Shown here piece by piece: positions 21,421 through 29,713 of a DNA stretch of 40,183 nucleotides. The translations under genes and the position numbers were made by a program. The notes beneath the pieces are model-generated. The model had not been told where the DNA came from. It saw nothing but the letters and a program-made list of their open reading frames with translations, and searched no databases. This DNA comes from Bacteroidales bacterium UBA2714. GTDB lineage: Bacteria > Bacteroidota > Bacteroidia > Bacteroidales > P3. The stretch lies in NCBI GenBank assembly GCA_002354035.1, contig DEKU01000067.1, forward strand, positions 1 through 40,183, given 5' to 3'. How positions within the stretch are numbered: position 1 is the stretch's first letter; each line of letters begins with the position of its first letter.

Positions 21421-23970
21421 TTAATCCAAACTCTGGCCAATGCTGAAGTGGACATGCGAACCGCCGATGCCGACACCGTCGAAACCATAGCCCCAGTCAA
21501 CACCTATCAGGCCAAACATAGGCATAAACACCCTCACACCCAAACCAGCCGAATTATATATATTGAAAGGCTGGAAGTCCTTGACGTTATACCAGCTGTT
21601 GCCGCCTTCGAGGAATCCGAGCAGCCAGATGGTGGCACTGGCACTCTCGATAATAGGCTGGCGCACCTCAAGCGTGTAGCGCGTAAAGATGGAGGCGCCC
21701 TCCTGCGGGCTCAGCTTGCTGTCGTCGTAGCCGCGCACCGGGATAATCTCGCGTCCGTCGTAGGCATAGGCTTGCAGACCGTCGCCACCCACAAAGTAAC
21801 GGCCAAAGGGCGAGAGGCCAATCCGCTTGTCGTAATAGCCCATCCAGCCGAAACGGGCCTTGGCATTCAACACCACGTCGCCCACCAGATTCAACATCCA
21901 AGAACCGCGGAAATTAATCTTGTAATATTCCGTCCAGCGGAACTTATCCTCCTCCGTCACCGTGCTCACGTCGCGGCCGCTCAAAGCCGTGTAGGGAGGC
22001 GTGGCATAGCCCGCGATAGAAATCTCCGATCCACTGCGCGGATAGATGGGCGAGTCGAGCGAGTTGCGGCTTATCGTGATGCCATACGACAGGTCGTTGG
22101 CCTTGCCATTGATGAATGACGAACCCTTGAACAGATAATAGTTATTCAGATTATAATGCTTATACGTGATATTGTGCGAGATGATGAAATAGTCGTCAGG
22201 CCATTTCAAACGGCGCGTGAACGACACCCCGGCGCCGCTGATGCGCAAATCGCCATACGACGATGAACTCTTCTGATAAAAATAGCCGTTGCTGATAAAA
22301 TGGTGGTAGAGCGACACACTGAGCGTCTGCGGACGGCGCCCGCCCAGCCACGGCTCGGTGAACGAGCCACTGAAGGAATAGTAGTAAGTGCCGTTGGTGA
22401 CGGCGTTGATAGACAGCTTCTGTCCGTCGCCGACAGGCAGGGGCTGCCAAGCTTTCTTGTTGAATATGTTGCGCACCGAGAAATTATTCAGCGTTAGTCC
22501 AATCTGGCCGATAATCATCTTGTTGCCATAGCCGCCTTGCAGCTGTATCTGGCTGGTGTTGCCCTCCTCCACTTTGTAGATGATGTCCACCGTGCCGTCC
22601 TGGTCGTTAGGCTTGGCGTCGGGCATGATAGACTCCTCCTTGAAATAGCCGAGGGTGGCCAGCTCGCGGCGGCTGCGCAGGATGGCGTCGCGGCTGAAAA
22701 GGTCGCCCGGCCGTGTGTGCAGCTCGCGCATGATGACGCGGTCATTCGTGAGCGTGTTGCCCTCAACGATGACATTCTTGATGCGGGCCTGTTTCCCTTC
22801 GACAATACGGATTTCGATGTCGATAGAGTCATCCTCCACACCCACCTCCACAGGCGTAGCCCTGAAGAAGAGATAACCATTGTCCATATACATCGAGCTG
22901 ATATCCGTGCCCGACGGGTTGTAGCGCAGGTTGGTCTCCAGCAGGGTGCGGTTATATGGGTCGCCCTTCTCGATGCGCAGATGCTTCAGCAGCAAGTCGG
23001 ACGGATAAATCGTATTGCCCGTAAACGTAATGTTGCGGAACACGAACTTGCTGCCCTCATACACCTTCACCCTCACTATCAGGCGGTCCTGGCTGCTCTC
23101 CTTGCCGTCGGCGGCTTTCGGAGCAGGGTAGACCGTGTCCCACACAATGCGTGCATCGCGGTAACCGTTCTCATTATAGTAGTTCACAACATTCTGCAAA
23201 TCCTCATTAAACTTGGCCTCCTGATACTTCGACGTGCTCCAGAAACCCTTCGTCCACACAAAGAACTTCTTATAATAATTCACGTCGTGCGTATTCTTCA
23301 TCTGCTGCAACAGCTTGTTGGTGCTGATCTGCTTGTTTCCCTCAAAAATCAGCGAATCAATCTTCACCCGCTTTCCGGTGTTGACATCGAAAATCACATT
23401 CACCCTATGCTCGTTGCCCTTCGACAGCAGAGTGTCATCCTCCAGCCGTGTGGCCACCTTCACATTCGTATAACCCTTCTCCAGATAAAAGGCACGGATA
23501 CGGTTGCGCGAAGTGGTAAGCATATTCTCCGTCACCACATCGCCCGACACAATCTTCATCTCCTCCTTCAGCTTGTCCTTGTCGCCCTTCTTCACACCAT
23601 TAATCTGGAACATCGTCATCTTGGGGCGGCTCCGCAGCTCTATCTCGAAAAAAATCTTGTCGCCCTGTATACGGGTCACATAAATCTGCACATCCTCGAA
23701 AAGACCCTGCTTCCAGAGGCGGTCCACAGCCGTGGCCAGCTTGTCGCCCGGCACCCTGATCTGGTCGCCCACCTGCAACCCCGCAATGAGCAATATCATA
23801 CGGGTGTCGTAGTTCTCCGCACCCACAAAAGTGATGCCCCCAATCTCGTAAGTCTTGGGAGTCAGATAGTCAATGTCGTATTCTTGGTTGCCCACAACCA
23901 CCTGGGCACTGCCCGAACACGGAAGGCCGAGCACAAAGAGCAGCGGCAGGATAAACAGTATCTTTTTCAT
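21421..23970 (-). CDS. bamA: Outer membrane assembly factor BamA
   Basis: The 849-residue protein has a signal peptide (about 1-22), POTRA domains through about 470 and a C-terminal 16-strand barrel. Diagnostic features are the POTRA pattern (for example VEGNTLTNDRVIMRELHTRPGDLFSRDAI), the VRGYDDSKLSP segment (the VRGY/F motif of loop 6), and a C-terminal aromatic-poor strand ending HFSIGQSLD. BamA inserts barrel proteins in the outer membrane. It heads a bamA-ompH-ompH-comM series on the minus strand. In most Bacteroidales uppS sits directly upstream of bamA; here uppS is 2.9 kb away across a divergent regulator. Confidence 0.96.
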   Translation of the reverse strand: MKKILFILPLLFVLGLPCSGSAQVVVGNQEYDIDYLTPKTYEIGGITFVGAENYDTRMILLIAGLQVGDQIRVPGDKLATAVDRLWKQGLFEDVQIYVTRIQGDKIFFEIELRSRPKMTMFQINGVKKGDKDKLKEEMKIVSGDVVTENMLTTSRNRIRAFYLEKGYTNVKVATRLEDDTLLSKGNEHRVNVIFDVNTGKRVKIDSLIFEGNKQISTNKLLQQMKNTHDVNYYKKFFVWTKGFWSTSKYQEAKFNEDLQNVVNYYNENGYRDARIVWDTVYPAPKAADGKESSQDRLIVRVKVYEGSKFVFRNITFTGNTIYPSDLLLKHLRIEKGDPYNRTLLETNLRYNPSGTDISSMYMDNGYLFFRATPVEVGVEDDSIDIEIRIVEGKQARIKNVIVEGNTLTNDRVIMRELHTRPGDLFSRDAILRSRRELATLGYFKEESIMPDAKPNDQDGTVDIIYKVEEGNTSQIQLQGGYGNKMIIGQIGLTLNNFSVRNIFNKKAWQPLPVGDGQKLSINAVTNGTYYYSFSGSFTEPWLGGRRPQTLSVSLYHHFISNGYFYQKSSSSYGDLRISGAGVSFTRRLKWPDDYFIISHNITYKHYNLNNYYLFKGSSFINGKANDLSYGITISRNSLDSPIYPRSGSEISIAGYATPPYTALSGRDVSTVTEEDKFRWTEYYKINFRGSWMLNLVGDVVLNAKARFGWMGYYDKRIGLSPFGRYFVGGDGLQAYAYDGREIIPVRGYDDSKLSPQEGASIFTRYTLEVRQPIIESASATIWLLGFLEGGNSWYNVKDFQPFNIYNSAGLGVRVFMPMFGLIGVDWGYGFDGVGIGGSHVHFSIGQSLD

Positions 23971-24031
23971 TAAACTCTATTACTTTTCTAACTTGCTTTT
24001 CAGTGCCTTAGCCCATCAAGGCATAAACACT

Positions 24032-24039
24032 CAAACCTA
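24032..24039 (-). promoter_or_regulatory. Possible -7 box of bamA
   Basis: The minus strand reads TAGGTTTG, fitting TAnnTTTG, 62 bases before the bamA ATG. There is no TTTG at 21 bp upstream. Confidence 0.4.
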
Positions 24040-24350
24040 TATAACTTCACTTTCTGCTTTTTAGTATATATATCAGTAAAAAAACTTTAATCTGCTCCTT
24101 ACCCATTCCCCATGCGCCACGTCCGCCTCCCCTGCCCAGCCGCTCCTCTCCTGCCACCTCCCCCAACGCCACCCCCAATGCACCTCACTCCGCAAAATAA
24201 CCTCCCCCACACACCCCAAAACTCACCCCAAAACACACCTCTTTCAAAAAAAAAGTAAATGAAAATAAAGGTATAACAACATAATAGCAAAGCACTTACA
24301 AATCGAATAAAAACCAGATTTATAACTTTTGTGAATTTTCTTGTTACGAA

Positions 24351-24383
24351 TTTGACATATATAGATTATTTTACGTATCTTTG
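24351..24383 (+). promoter_or_regulatory. Complete promoter of the second AraC gene
   Basis: TTTG (24351-24354), a 21-bp spacer and TATCTTTG (24376-24383) make a consensus Bacteroidota promoter. Transcription would start near 24389, 25 bases before ATG 24414. A TTG at 24381, in frame with the gene, overlaps the -7 box and so cannot be the real start. Confidence 0.8.
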
Positions 24384-24413
24384 CAAAATAAATTCAAACG
24401 TACAATTTGCAAG

Positions 24414-25307
24414 ATGGAAAAACAAGCTATAAACCTTAACGAGGAACCCCGGATGTACAAAAGAGCCAATTCAATATTAGACAAGAAAGGAAACAACCCC
24501 TTTTTCGACACGGTCAAAGTAATCATGGACTTCATCCCTGACACCAAAAAAATAGTCTTCGACCGCACCCAACGCAACATCGACCATACCATTATGTTCA
24601 TGACCGAAGGGACAATGGACATTGAGGTATCCCTCATCCGTTTCCATCTCGTCAAAAACTCACTCCTCCTCATCCCCGCCAACAGCGTCATCGCCTTCAA
24701 CGCCCTCTCGTCCGACTGCAAATACCGCCTCGTCTCCTTCCCCACCTTCGCCGTGGGCCAGAACGACCTCATCGGCTACGAACCCCTCATGATCGAACTC
24801 GTCCAACCCCACATCACCACCATCGAGAACTACTTCTACCTCATGGACATGCTCATGCAGAACAAAAAAACCGAACACTCGCGCGGCATCCAGCATCTCA
24901 TCATCTCCATGATTTACCACCTCATCCGGGTCAACGAATCCATACTCCAGTCCAAAGGGCTCCTCGAAATGCCCAACCCCCAAAAAATCAAGAGCGAATT
25001 CCTCTACATGCTCAACCAGCACTCCTGCCCCATCCGCACCGTCTCCTACTACACCGACCGCCTCAACATCTCCCCCACCCACCTCAACAACGTCATGAAA
25101 AAACTGACCGGCATGACCACCTCCGAGTGGATAAACAAAACCACCATCCGCGCCGCCCGCGAAATGCTCAGCGACCCCCAAAACTACACCGTGGCCCAGA
25201 TAGCCGAAAAACTGCACTGCGGCTCCGAACCCAACTTCTCCAAATTCTTCAAATCCCACACTGGCGAAACCCCCTCCGAATTCCGCAAACACATGCAAAA
25301 GCAATAA
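24414..25307 (+). CDS. AraC-family transcriptional regulator
   Basis: The 297-residue protein has an AraC double helix-turn-helix at its C-terminus (about 200-293): RTVSYYTDRLNISPTHLNNVMKKLTGMTTSEWI and TVAQIAEKLHCGSEPNFSKFFKSHTGETPSEFRKH. The N-terminal part is a cupin-like sensor typical of Bacteroidota regulators that are predicted to sense small molecules. Codon use is strikingly C-ending after about codon 30. The gene stands alone, divergent from bamA and facing the 391-residue gene, so its targets are not evident. Confidence 0.88.
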   Translation: MEKQAINLNEEPRMYKRANSILDKKGNNPFFDTVKVIMDFIPDTKKIVFDRTQRNIDHTIMFMTEGTMDIEVSLIRFHLVKNSLLLIPANSVIAFNALSSDCKYRLVSFPTFAVGQNDLIGYEPLMIELVQPHITTIENYFYLMDMLMQNKKTEHSRGIQHLIISMIYHLIRVNESILQSKGLLEMPNPQKIKSEFLYMLNQHSCPIRTVSYYTDRLNISPTHLNNVMKKLTGMTTSEWINKTTIRAAREMLSDPQNYTVAQIAEKLHCGSEPNFSKFFKSHTGETPSEFRKHMQKQ

Positions 25308-25661
25308 GCCTCCCACACCTCCGGGGGCGATGGACACCACTTTGCCCCCCTCCTGCCGCCACCGGTCAGCAACCTCCCTGTGGCGGCCTTCATTTTGCCT
25401 CCCCACTGCCCCCATCAAGGCCTCATTCCGCCCGTGCTACAGGCCTCTTCTTTGCACACCATTTCCTTTCTACTTATTTTCCTTTTAGACACGATTTATT
25501 CTCTTGTCAAGAGTCAATAAAGAAACTAAACAGTGTATAATAAGAAACTATATGGCTACGGCGGTGCCATGCCACCGGCCGGACGGCCCGTAGTGTAAGT
25601 CGTTGACCATAAAAGGCACGGCTTTCCAGCGGGTGCGGAACAGGGACGGGGAGGTGCGGCA
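25308..25661. other. Gene-free convergent region with two structured elements
   Basis: Between convergent AraC and 391-residue genes, this 354-base stretch starts C-rich (25310-25460) and then contains two dyads. One is TTTATT-CTCTTG-T-CAAGAG-TC-AATAAA (25495-25521), a 12-bp stem with a two-base bulge. The other is a gapless three-helix arrangement at 25556-25593: outer stem 25556-25561 with 25588-25593, inner hairpins 25562-25577 and 25578-25587. Neither is followed by a T-run. No coding frame is convincing. Confidence 0.55.
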
Positions 25662-26837
25662 TCAGGGAGCCAGCAGCTCGGCCAGGCGCGAAGGGGGAAA
25701 AGTGAACACGAGGGGTGAAGGGCTGTGGGGAGAGGAGTAGTTATAGACCAGGGTGGCCTGTGCGGTCACAAGCAGCTCGACCAGTGGGCGGCCGGATTCG
25801 GACACCAGCACCTGCTCAATGAAACTTAAAAGCTGGTTTTGCGACTCAGCATTGCTCTCAATATTCAGCATGGCCAGCTCGTCGACGCGGTAGGTGTAGG
25901 TCATGACACGGTTGACGGAGTCGAAACGGCAGCTGAGCATGATGGTGAGGGAGTCGACGGCTTGGGGGCAAGCCTCGTCGACATTGTAGGCAATCAGACT
26001 GAGGATATAGGAGCTGGAGTCGCCGACGCTGTCGGCAAGGAAAGGCTCGACGGAGCTGAAAACCTGTTCGGCCAGGGGTTCCCACATCCAGGGGGCTATG
26101 TTCACCACCAGCGAGTCGGTGTGCGACTGGTTGAGGTAGTGGTAGCTGAGGGTGGCCTCGCTTTCAATCACCGCCTCGGGCAGGCCGTTGGTGTCGGCCA
26201 GCACATGCGAGGCATTGATGTAGCGGACACGCTGGGTGCTGTCGGTGATGAAGGTTTTGATGGCGGGCCATGTGGTGTCGGGGTATTGGTAGACGTTGGT
26301 GAAGAGGTTGGCCTTGGGGTCGTAGTGGCAGCGCACCATGATTTCGCCGTTGTCGGAGAGGGTGATGGGCAGTCGCACTATTATGTTCCGGGCCACTTGT
26401 GCCAGAAATGCTTTGGCGGAGGGATTGAGGATTTCTTGCAGGTCGGCGGTGGTGAAACTGTGAGTCTTCGAAACTGGATGGCCGCGGAAGGAGAGGGTGA
26501 GCCGGAGGTCGAAGGTGTGGTCGGCCAGCGGCTGCAGCGACCATTGGTCGTTGTCGACGAGGTAGTGGAGCGTGTGGTAGGGGGTGATGCTGTCCGGGTT
26601 CTGGTCGGCATCGTAGAAGACCGTGAGCTTGATGTAGCGATAGTCGGTGCTCATGAACACATGGGTGATGGTGAGGTGGTTGGCGGTGTCGCGGTAGGGA
26701 ATGAGCCGTTTGAAGGTCTTTACAAGGTCGTAGACGGGTGTGATGTCCTCGGCGCCGAGTTTCTGCGCGCGGAGGGGCGCGGCGGCACCGAGCATCAGCA
26801 GGCCCACGAGCGGCAGGAGGAGACGGAGGTGATTCAT
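25662..26837 (-). CDS. Exported protein of unknown function downstream of uppS
   Basis: The 391-residue product starts at ATG 26837 with a signal peptide (MNHLRLLLPLVGLLMLGAAAPLRAQ). The open frame continues far upstream through uppS DNA but that part is only a shadow. The mature protein is strand-rich, with many Asp, Thr and Ser residues and spaced segments such as ITHVFMSTDYRYIKLTVFYDADQNPD and, later, VYNYSSPHSPSPLVFTFPPSRL. No cysteine cluster, membrane helix or type IX signal is present. I recognise no family. It starts 26 bases after uppS and closes the minus-strand series. Confidence 0.7.
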   Translation of the reverse strand: MNHLRLLLPLVGLLMLGAAAPLRAQKLGAEDITPVYDLVKTFKRLIPYRDTANHLTITHVFMSTDYRYIKLTVFYDADQNPDSITPYHTLHYLVDNDQWSLQPLADHTFDLRLTLSFRGHPVSKTHSFTTADLQEILNPSAKAFLAQVARNIIVRLPITLSDNGEIMVRCHYDPKANLFTNVYQYPDTTWPAIKTFITDSTQRVRYINASHVLADTNGLPEAVIESEATLSYHYLNQSHTDSLVVNIAPWMWEPLAEQVFSSVEPFLADSVGDSSSYILSLIAYNVDEACPQAVDSLTIMLSCRFDSVNRVMTYTYRVDELAMLNIESNAESQNQLLSFIEQVLVSESGRPLVELLVTAQATLVYNYSSPHSPSPLVFTFPPSRLAELLAP

Positions 26838-26863
26838 GGCCGGGGCTGTCTGGGGAGGGGAGA

Positions 26864-27607
26864 TTATTGGTGCGACACCTGGTCGCCGGTTTTGCCGAAA
26901 CGGCGCTGGCGGTTCTGGTAGTCGTAGAGGGCGGCGAAGAAATCCTCCTGGCGGAAGTCGGGCCAGAGCTGGTCGCTGAAATAGAACTCGGTGTAGGCCA
27001 TCTGCCACAGGAGGAAGTTGCTGATGCGGAGTTCGCCGCCGGTGCGGATAAGGAGGTCGGGGTCGGGATAGTCGCGGGTGGCGAGGTAGTGGCGAAGGGT
27101 GTCCTCGGTGATGTCGGCGGGTTGCAGGCGGCCGTCGCGGGCTTCGGCACAGATGGAGCGCAGGGCTTGGGCTATCTCCCAGCGGGAGCTGTAGCTGAGG
27201 GCCAGCACGAGGGTCATGGCAGTGCCTGGGGCGGTCTGCTCTATACATTGGAGTAGTTTGCTGCGCGACCGCTCGGGCAAGCGGTCGATGTCGCCTATGA
27301 CCTGCAGACGGACTTTGTTGTCCATAAGGAGCTTGGTCTCGTCGCGCACGGCTTTGATCAGGATGTCCATCAGACCGTCGATTTCTTCTTGCGGACGGTT
27401 CCAGTTCTCGGTGCTGAAGGTGTAGAGGGTGAGGTATTTGACGCCACATGCCACGGCGGCTTCGACCGACTGGCGCACGGCAGTCATGGCGTGCTGATGG
27501 CCAAAGATACGTTTGTGGGCTTGGCGTTGGGCCCAACGGCCATTGCCGTCCATGATGATGGCCACATGCTGCGGCACACGGGTTTTGTCGATGTCTTCGA
27601 GTTTCAT
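26864..27607 (-). CDS. uppS: Undecaprenyl diphosphate synthase
   Basis: The 247-residue protein has the cis-prenyltransferase signatures: HVAIIMDGNGRWAQ with catalytic Asp20, the YTFSTENWNRP block (about 63-73) and the C-terminal DLLIRTGGELRISNFLLWQMAYTEFYF. It condenses isopentenyl diphosphate with farnesyl diphosphate to make the C55 carrier for peptidoglycan and surface glycans. It is cytosolic and acts at the membrane. It follows the DUF6089 gene by 29 bases, matching the DUF6089-uppS order common in Bacteroidales. Confidence 0.97.
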   Translation of the reverse strand: MKLEDIDKTRVPQHVAIIMDGNGRWAQRQAHKRIFGHQHAMTAVRQSVEAAVACGVKYLTLYTFSTENWNRPQEEIDGLMDILIKAVRDETKLLMDNKVRLQVIGDIDRLPERSRSKLLQCIEQTAPGTAMTLVLALSYSSRWEIAQALRSICAEARDGRLQPADITEDTLRHYLATRDYPDPDLLIRTGGELRISNFLLWQMAYTEFYFSDQLWPDFRQEDFFAALYDYQNRQRRFGKTGDQVSHQ

Positions 27608-27636
27608 AGGGTTGATTGTTTAATGGCTGAAGGGGT

Positions 27637-28497
27637 TTATTTTTCGCATGTCTTGCCTCTCATCCAGCCGAAAAGCATCTCGGCGGAAAAGGTGAGGGAG
27701 AGGTTGAAATAGGAGTACCAATCGTCGAGTGAGTCATCGCCGCGCTTGATGCCCGGGGCGTTGACGTAGCCCGGCACCACCTCGGCACTGCGGTCGGCAA
27801 GGGTGGCAGCCATGGAACTGTTGGAGCCGTCGGTGAAGGTCTGGGAGCCGACATAGGTGGTGCTGACATCGTCAAGATAGTCGGTCCAGGTTTTGCGCCA
27901 GCCATACTCAATGGTGAGATGGGCGTTTTGTGCCAGTCGCCAGCGATAGCCGACGCCGAAAGGCATACAGACCTCAAAGAGCTGGTATTTCACACGGTCG
28001 GGATAGGCCTTGGAGCCTTGGCCTTCGGTGCCGAGGGGCTGGAGGGCGTACCACTGCGAGAGGCCTGAGGAGGGGTCGGTGTAGAGGGCCATGGGGTTGA
28101 AGCGGAAGGCTCCAAAACCGCAGAAGATATAAGGGGTGGCCCGTTTGAAGGTGGCGGAACGGACACCGTAGGGGAAGAAGTTGAACTCGGCGCGGACGTA
28201 GGCCTCGGCCACATAGGAGCGGAAACTGAGGTTGCGGAGCTGGATGTGGTCGGGGTTGCCGCCTTCGATGTGGCCGTAGGAGGCACCGACGGAGAGCGCC
28301 CAGCGGGTGTCGAGATTGAAGCGGAGCAGCAGCCCGCCCGCAAGGTTGACCTTGCCGAACATGCTTTGGTTGTTGAGGTCGCCGAGATAGTTCATGCCGC
28401 CAGCCGTAATGCCCAGCTCGCTCCGCTCAAGGAATTTCTGTGCCCGCAGGGGCAGGCAGAAGGCCAGGAGGACCAGAAGCAACAGGAGTCTACGCAT
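27637..28497 (-). CDS. DUF6089 outer membrane beta-barrel protein
   Basis: The 286-residue product begins with a signal peptide (MRRLLLLLVLLAFCLPLRAQ; start at 28497). Porin-like strands follow from residue 25, starting LGITAGGMNYLGDLNNQSMFGKVNLAGGLLLRFNLDTRWA, the opening of the DUF6089 family found next to uppS and bamA in Bacteroidota. Repeated aromatic-Gly strands (SYGHIEGG, PYIFCGFGAFRF, VGYRWRLAQNAHLTIEYGWRKTWTDYLDDVS) fit an eight- to twelve-strand barrel. Its exact role in the outer membrane is unknown. Confidence 0.88.
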   Translation of the reverse strand: MRRLLLLLVLLAFCLPLRAQKFLERSELGITAGGMNYLGDLNNQSMFGKVNLAGGLLLRFNLDTRWALSVGASYGHIEGGNPDHIQLRNLSFRSYVAEAYVRAEFNFFPYGVRSATFKRATPYIFCGFGAFRFNPMALYTDPSSGLSQWYALQPLGTEGQGSKAYPDRVKYQLFEVCMPFGVGYRWRLAQNAHLTIEYGWRKTWTDYLDDVSTTYVGSQTFTDGSNSSMAATLADRSAEVVPGYVNAPGIKRGDDSLDDWYSYFNLSLTFSAEMLFGWMRGKTCEK

Positions 28498-28529
28498 GGT
28501 GAAAGAGGTGGAATGGGGTTGGCAAGGGG

Positions 28530-29549
28530 TCAGAATTTGAGGGACCAACAGATGCTTTCGACTTGCATAAGGAGGTCGCGCTTGGTCCAGGGCTTGTTGC
28601 GGGGACAGTAGACATAGCCAGTGAGCATGATGACTTTCTTCTGGTCGGGCGAAAGGAGGGTGTAGGTGACAAAGGGACCGCCCATAAAGTCGCCGAAGGT
28701 GCGCCAGCAGCCACGGGTTTCGATGCAGTAGCTGGAGTCGAAGTCCACTTTTCGGAGCTGTATGGGTGCGAGATAGTTGCCTTGGCTGTCGCGGCGGCGT
28801 TCAATGCCCATATAGCTACTGTCGGCGCTGCCGGGGACGTGGCGCCGCATGATGGTGTCTAAGCGGTCGAGGATGTGCTGCTCGTCGAAGGCGTTCTGGT
28901 TTTCGTAGGGGAAGACGTCGATGAGTACGCCGATGCCGAAGTCCTTGGCCTCCTTGCGCACCCAAGCAAAGTCGTCGCGCTGCTTGGCAATGGCAAACTC
29001 GTTGGAGAACGTGAGACCGAAACCGAACTGCTGGCGGATGGCTTCGTTGACTTTGAAGCCTTCCATGCCTTTGAAGGCCTTGATGACGCGGCGGTGCTCG
29101 GCGTTGTAGATCTGATCGAGGATATGATGCTCATATTTGCGCAGCATGTCGCGGAGGGAGGCTTGGCCCTTGACGGCGAAGTCGAAGACCACCTGGGGAG
29201 CGGCATACTCGTCGATGTGCATGTAGACTTTGTCGGGGTTGTCGGGGTTGATGTCACAGAAGATGATGTTGCGGTGGTTCTGGAACATCTCGGTGTTTTT
29301 GTAGGAGGAGACGGGGATGTTGACAATGTCGAACATCTTTTCGGGCACGGGGAGGCCGATTTGTGGACGGCTAAAGAGAGAGTCGATAAGGGCTCTGGTC
29401 TCGCCCTGGTAGACATCCTTGTCGGCCACAATCATCAGTTCGAGTGTTTTGCCAGAGGAGCCTTTCTTCTGTGGGCCGTCGGCATTGGAATTATTGCATG
29501 AGACAAGCAGCGCAGAGGCCACGAGCATAATCAATAACAGCTTTTTCAT
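28530..29549 (-). CDS. DUF4837 family lipoprotein
   Basis: The 339-residue product starts at ATG 29549 with a lipobox (LLVSC, Cys18). The mature part fits the Bacteroidota family DUF4837: ELMIVADKDVYQG, the SLFSRPQIGLPVPEKMFDI segment, NIIFCDINPD, WVRKEAKDFGIGVLIDVFPYEN and the GCWRTFGDFMGGPFVTYTLLSPD block. The family has no assigned activity. It has its own near-consensus promoter and lies 32 bases ahead of DUF6089, so it may be the first gene of the DUF4837-DUF6089-uppS unit. Confidence 0.88.
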   Translation of the reverse strand: MKKLLLIMLVASALLVSCNNSNADGPQKKGSSGKTLELMIVADKDVYQGETRALIDSLFSRPQIGLPVPEKMFDIVNIPVSSYKNTEMFQNHRNIIFCDINPDNPDKVYMHIDEYAAPQVVFDFAVKGQASLRDMLRKYEHHILDQIYNAEHRRVIKAFKGMEGFKVNEAIRQQFGFGLTFSNEFAIAKQRDDFAWVRKEAKDFGIGVLIDVFPYENQNAFDEQHILDRLDTIMRRHVPGSADSSYMGIERRRDSQGNYLAPIQLRKVDFDSSYCIETRGCWRTFGDFMGGPFVTYTLLSPDQKKVIMLTGYVYCPRNKPWTKRDLLMQVESICWSLKF

Positions 29550-29585
29550 GATATGAGATTGTTTTGCGTTTGTGCCTATAACGCA

Positions 29586-29618
29586 CAGATGTATGAAAAA
29601 TTGCCTTCGGCCATCAAA
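29586..29618 (-). promoter_or_regulatory. Promoter of the DUF4837-DUF6089-uppS unit
   Basis: On the minus strand a TTTG (29618-29615), exactly 21 bp, then TACATCTG (29593-29586, one mismatch to TAnnTTTG). It lies 37 bases ahead of the ATG at 29549, in the 164-base gap after the epimerase gene. Confidence 0.6.
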
Positions 29619-29713
29619 AAGACATTTTTGCGACTCTTTGCACTGGGCGAATCGCCGAATGGGTGCAGTGCGCGGAGCTGCGAGGCGGGGGCCATGGTGC
29701 TGCCCGCCGTGGG

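Larger units (their letters stand above)
23971..24413. other. Gene-free divergent region between bamA and AraC gene
   Basis: This 443-base stretch holds the bamA promoter (24032-24039), a C-rich, G-poor tract (about 24099-24240) and a complete promoter for the AraC gene (24351-24383). A small hairpin (24004-24009 with 24018-24023) lies in the bamA leader. The C-rich tract has no believable coding frame on either strand. I see no tRNA or known riboswitch. Confidence 0.6.

Noticed and set aside
22537..23973. 478-codon open frame opposite bamA
   Set aside because: It lies entirely inside bamA, has an implausible His/Leu/Val-rich composition and no signal or domain.
25308..25661. tRNA gene in the structured gap after the AraC gene
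   Set aside because: The three-helix block has no T-loop, anticodon loop or CCA-type end.
26838..27536. Upstream extension of the 391-residue protein's frame
   Set aside because: The extension lies inside uppS, is Arg/Pro/Ser-rich, and a signal peptide begins only at 26837.
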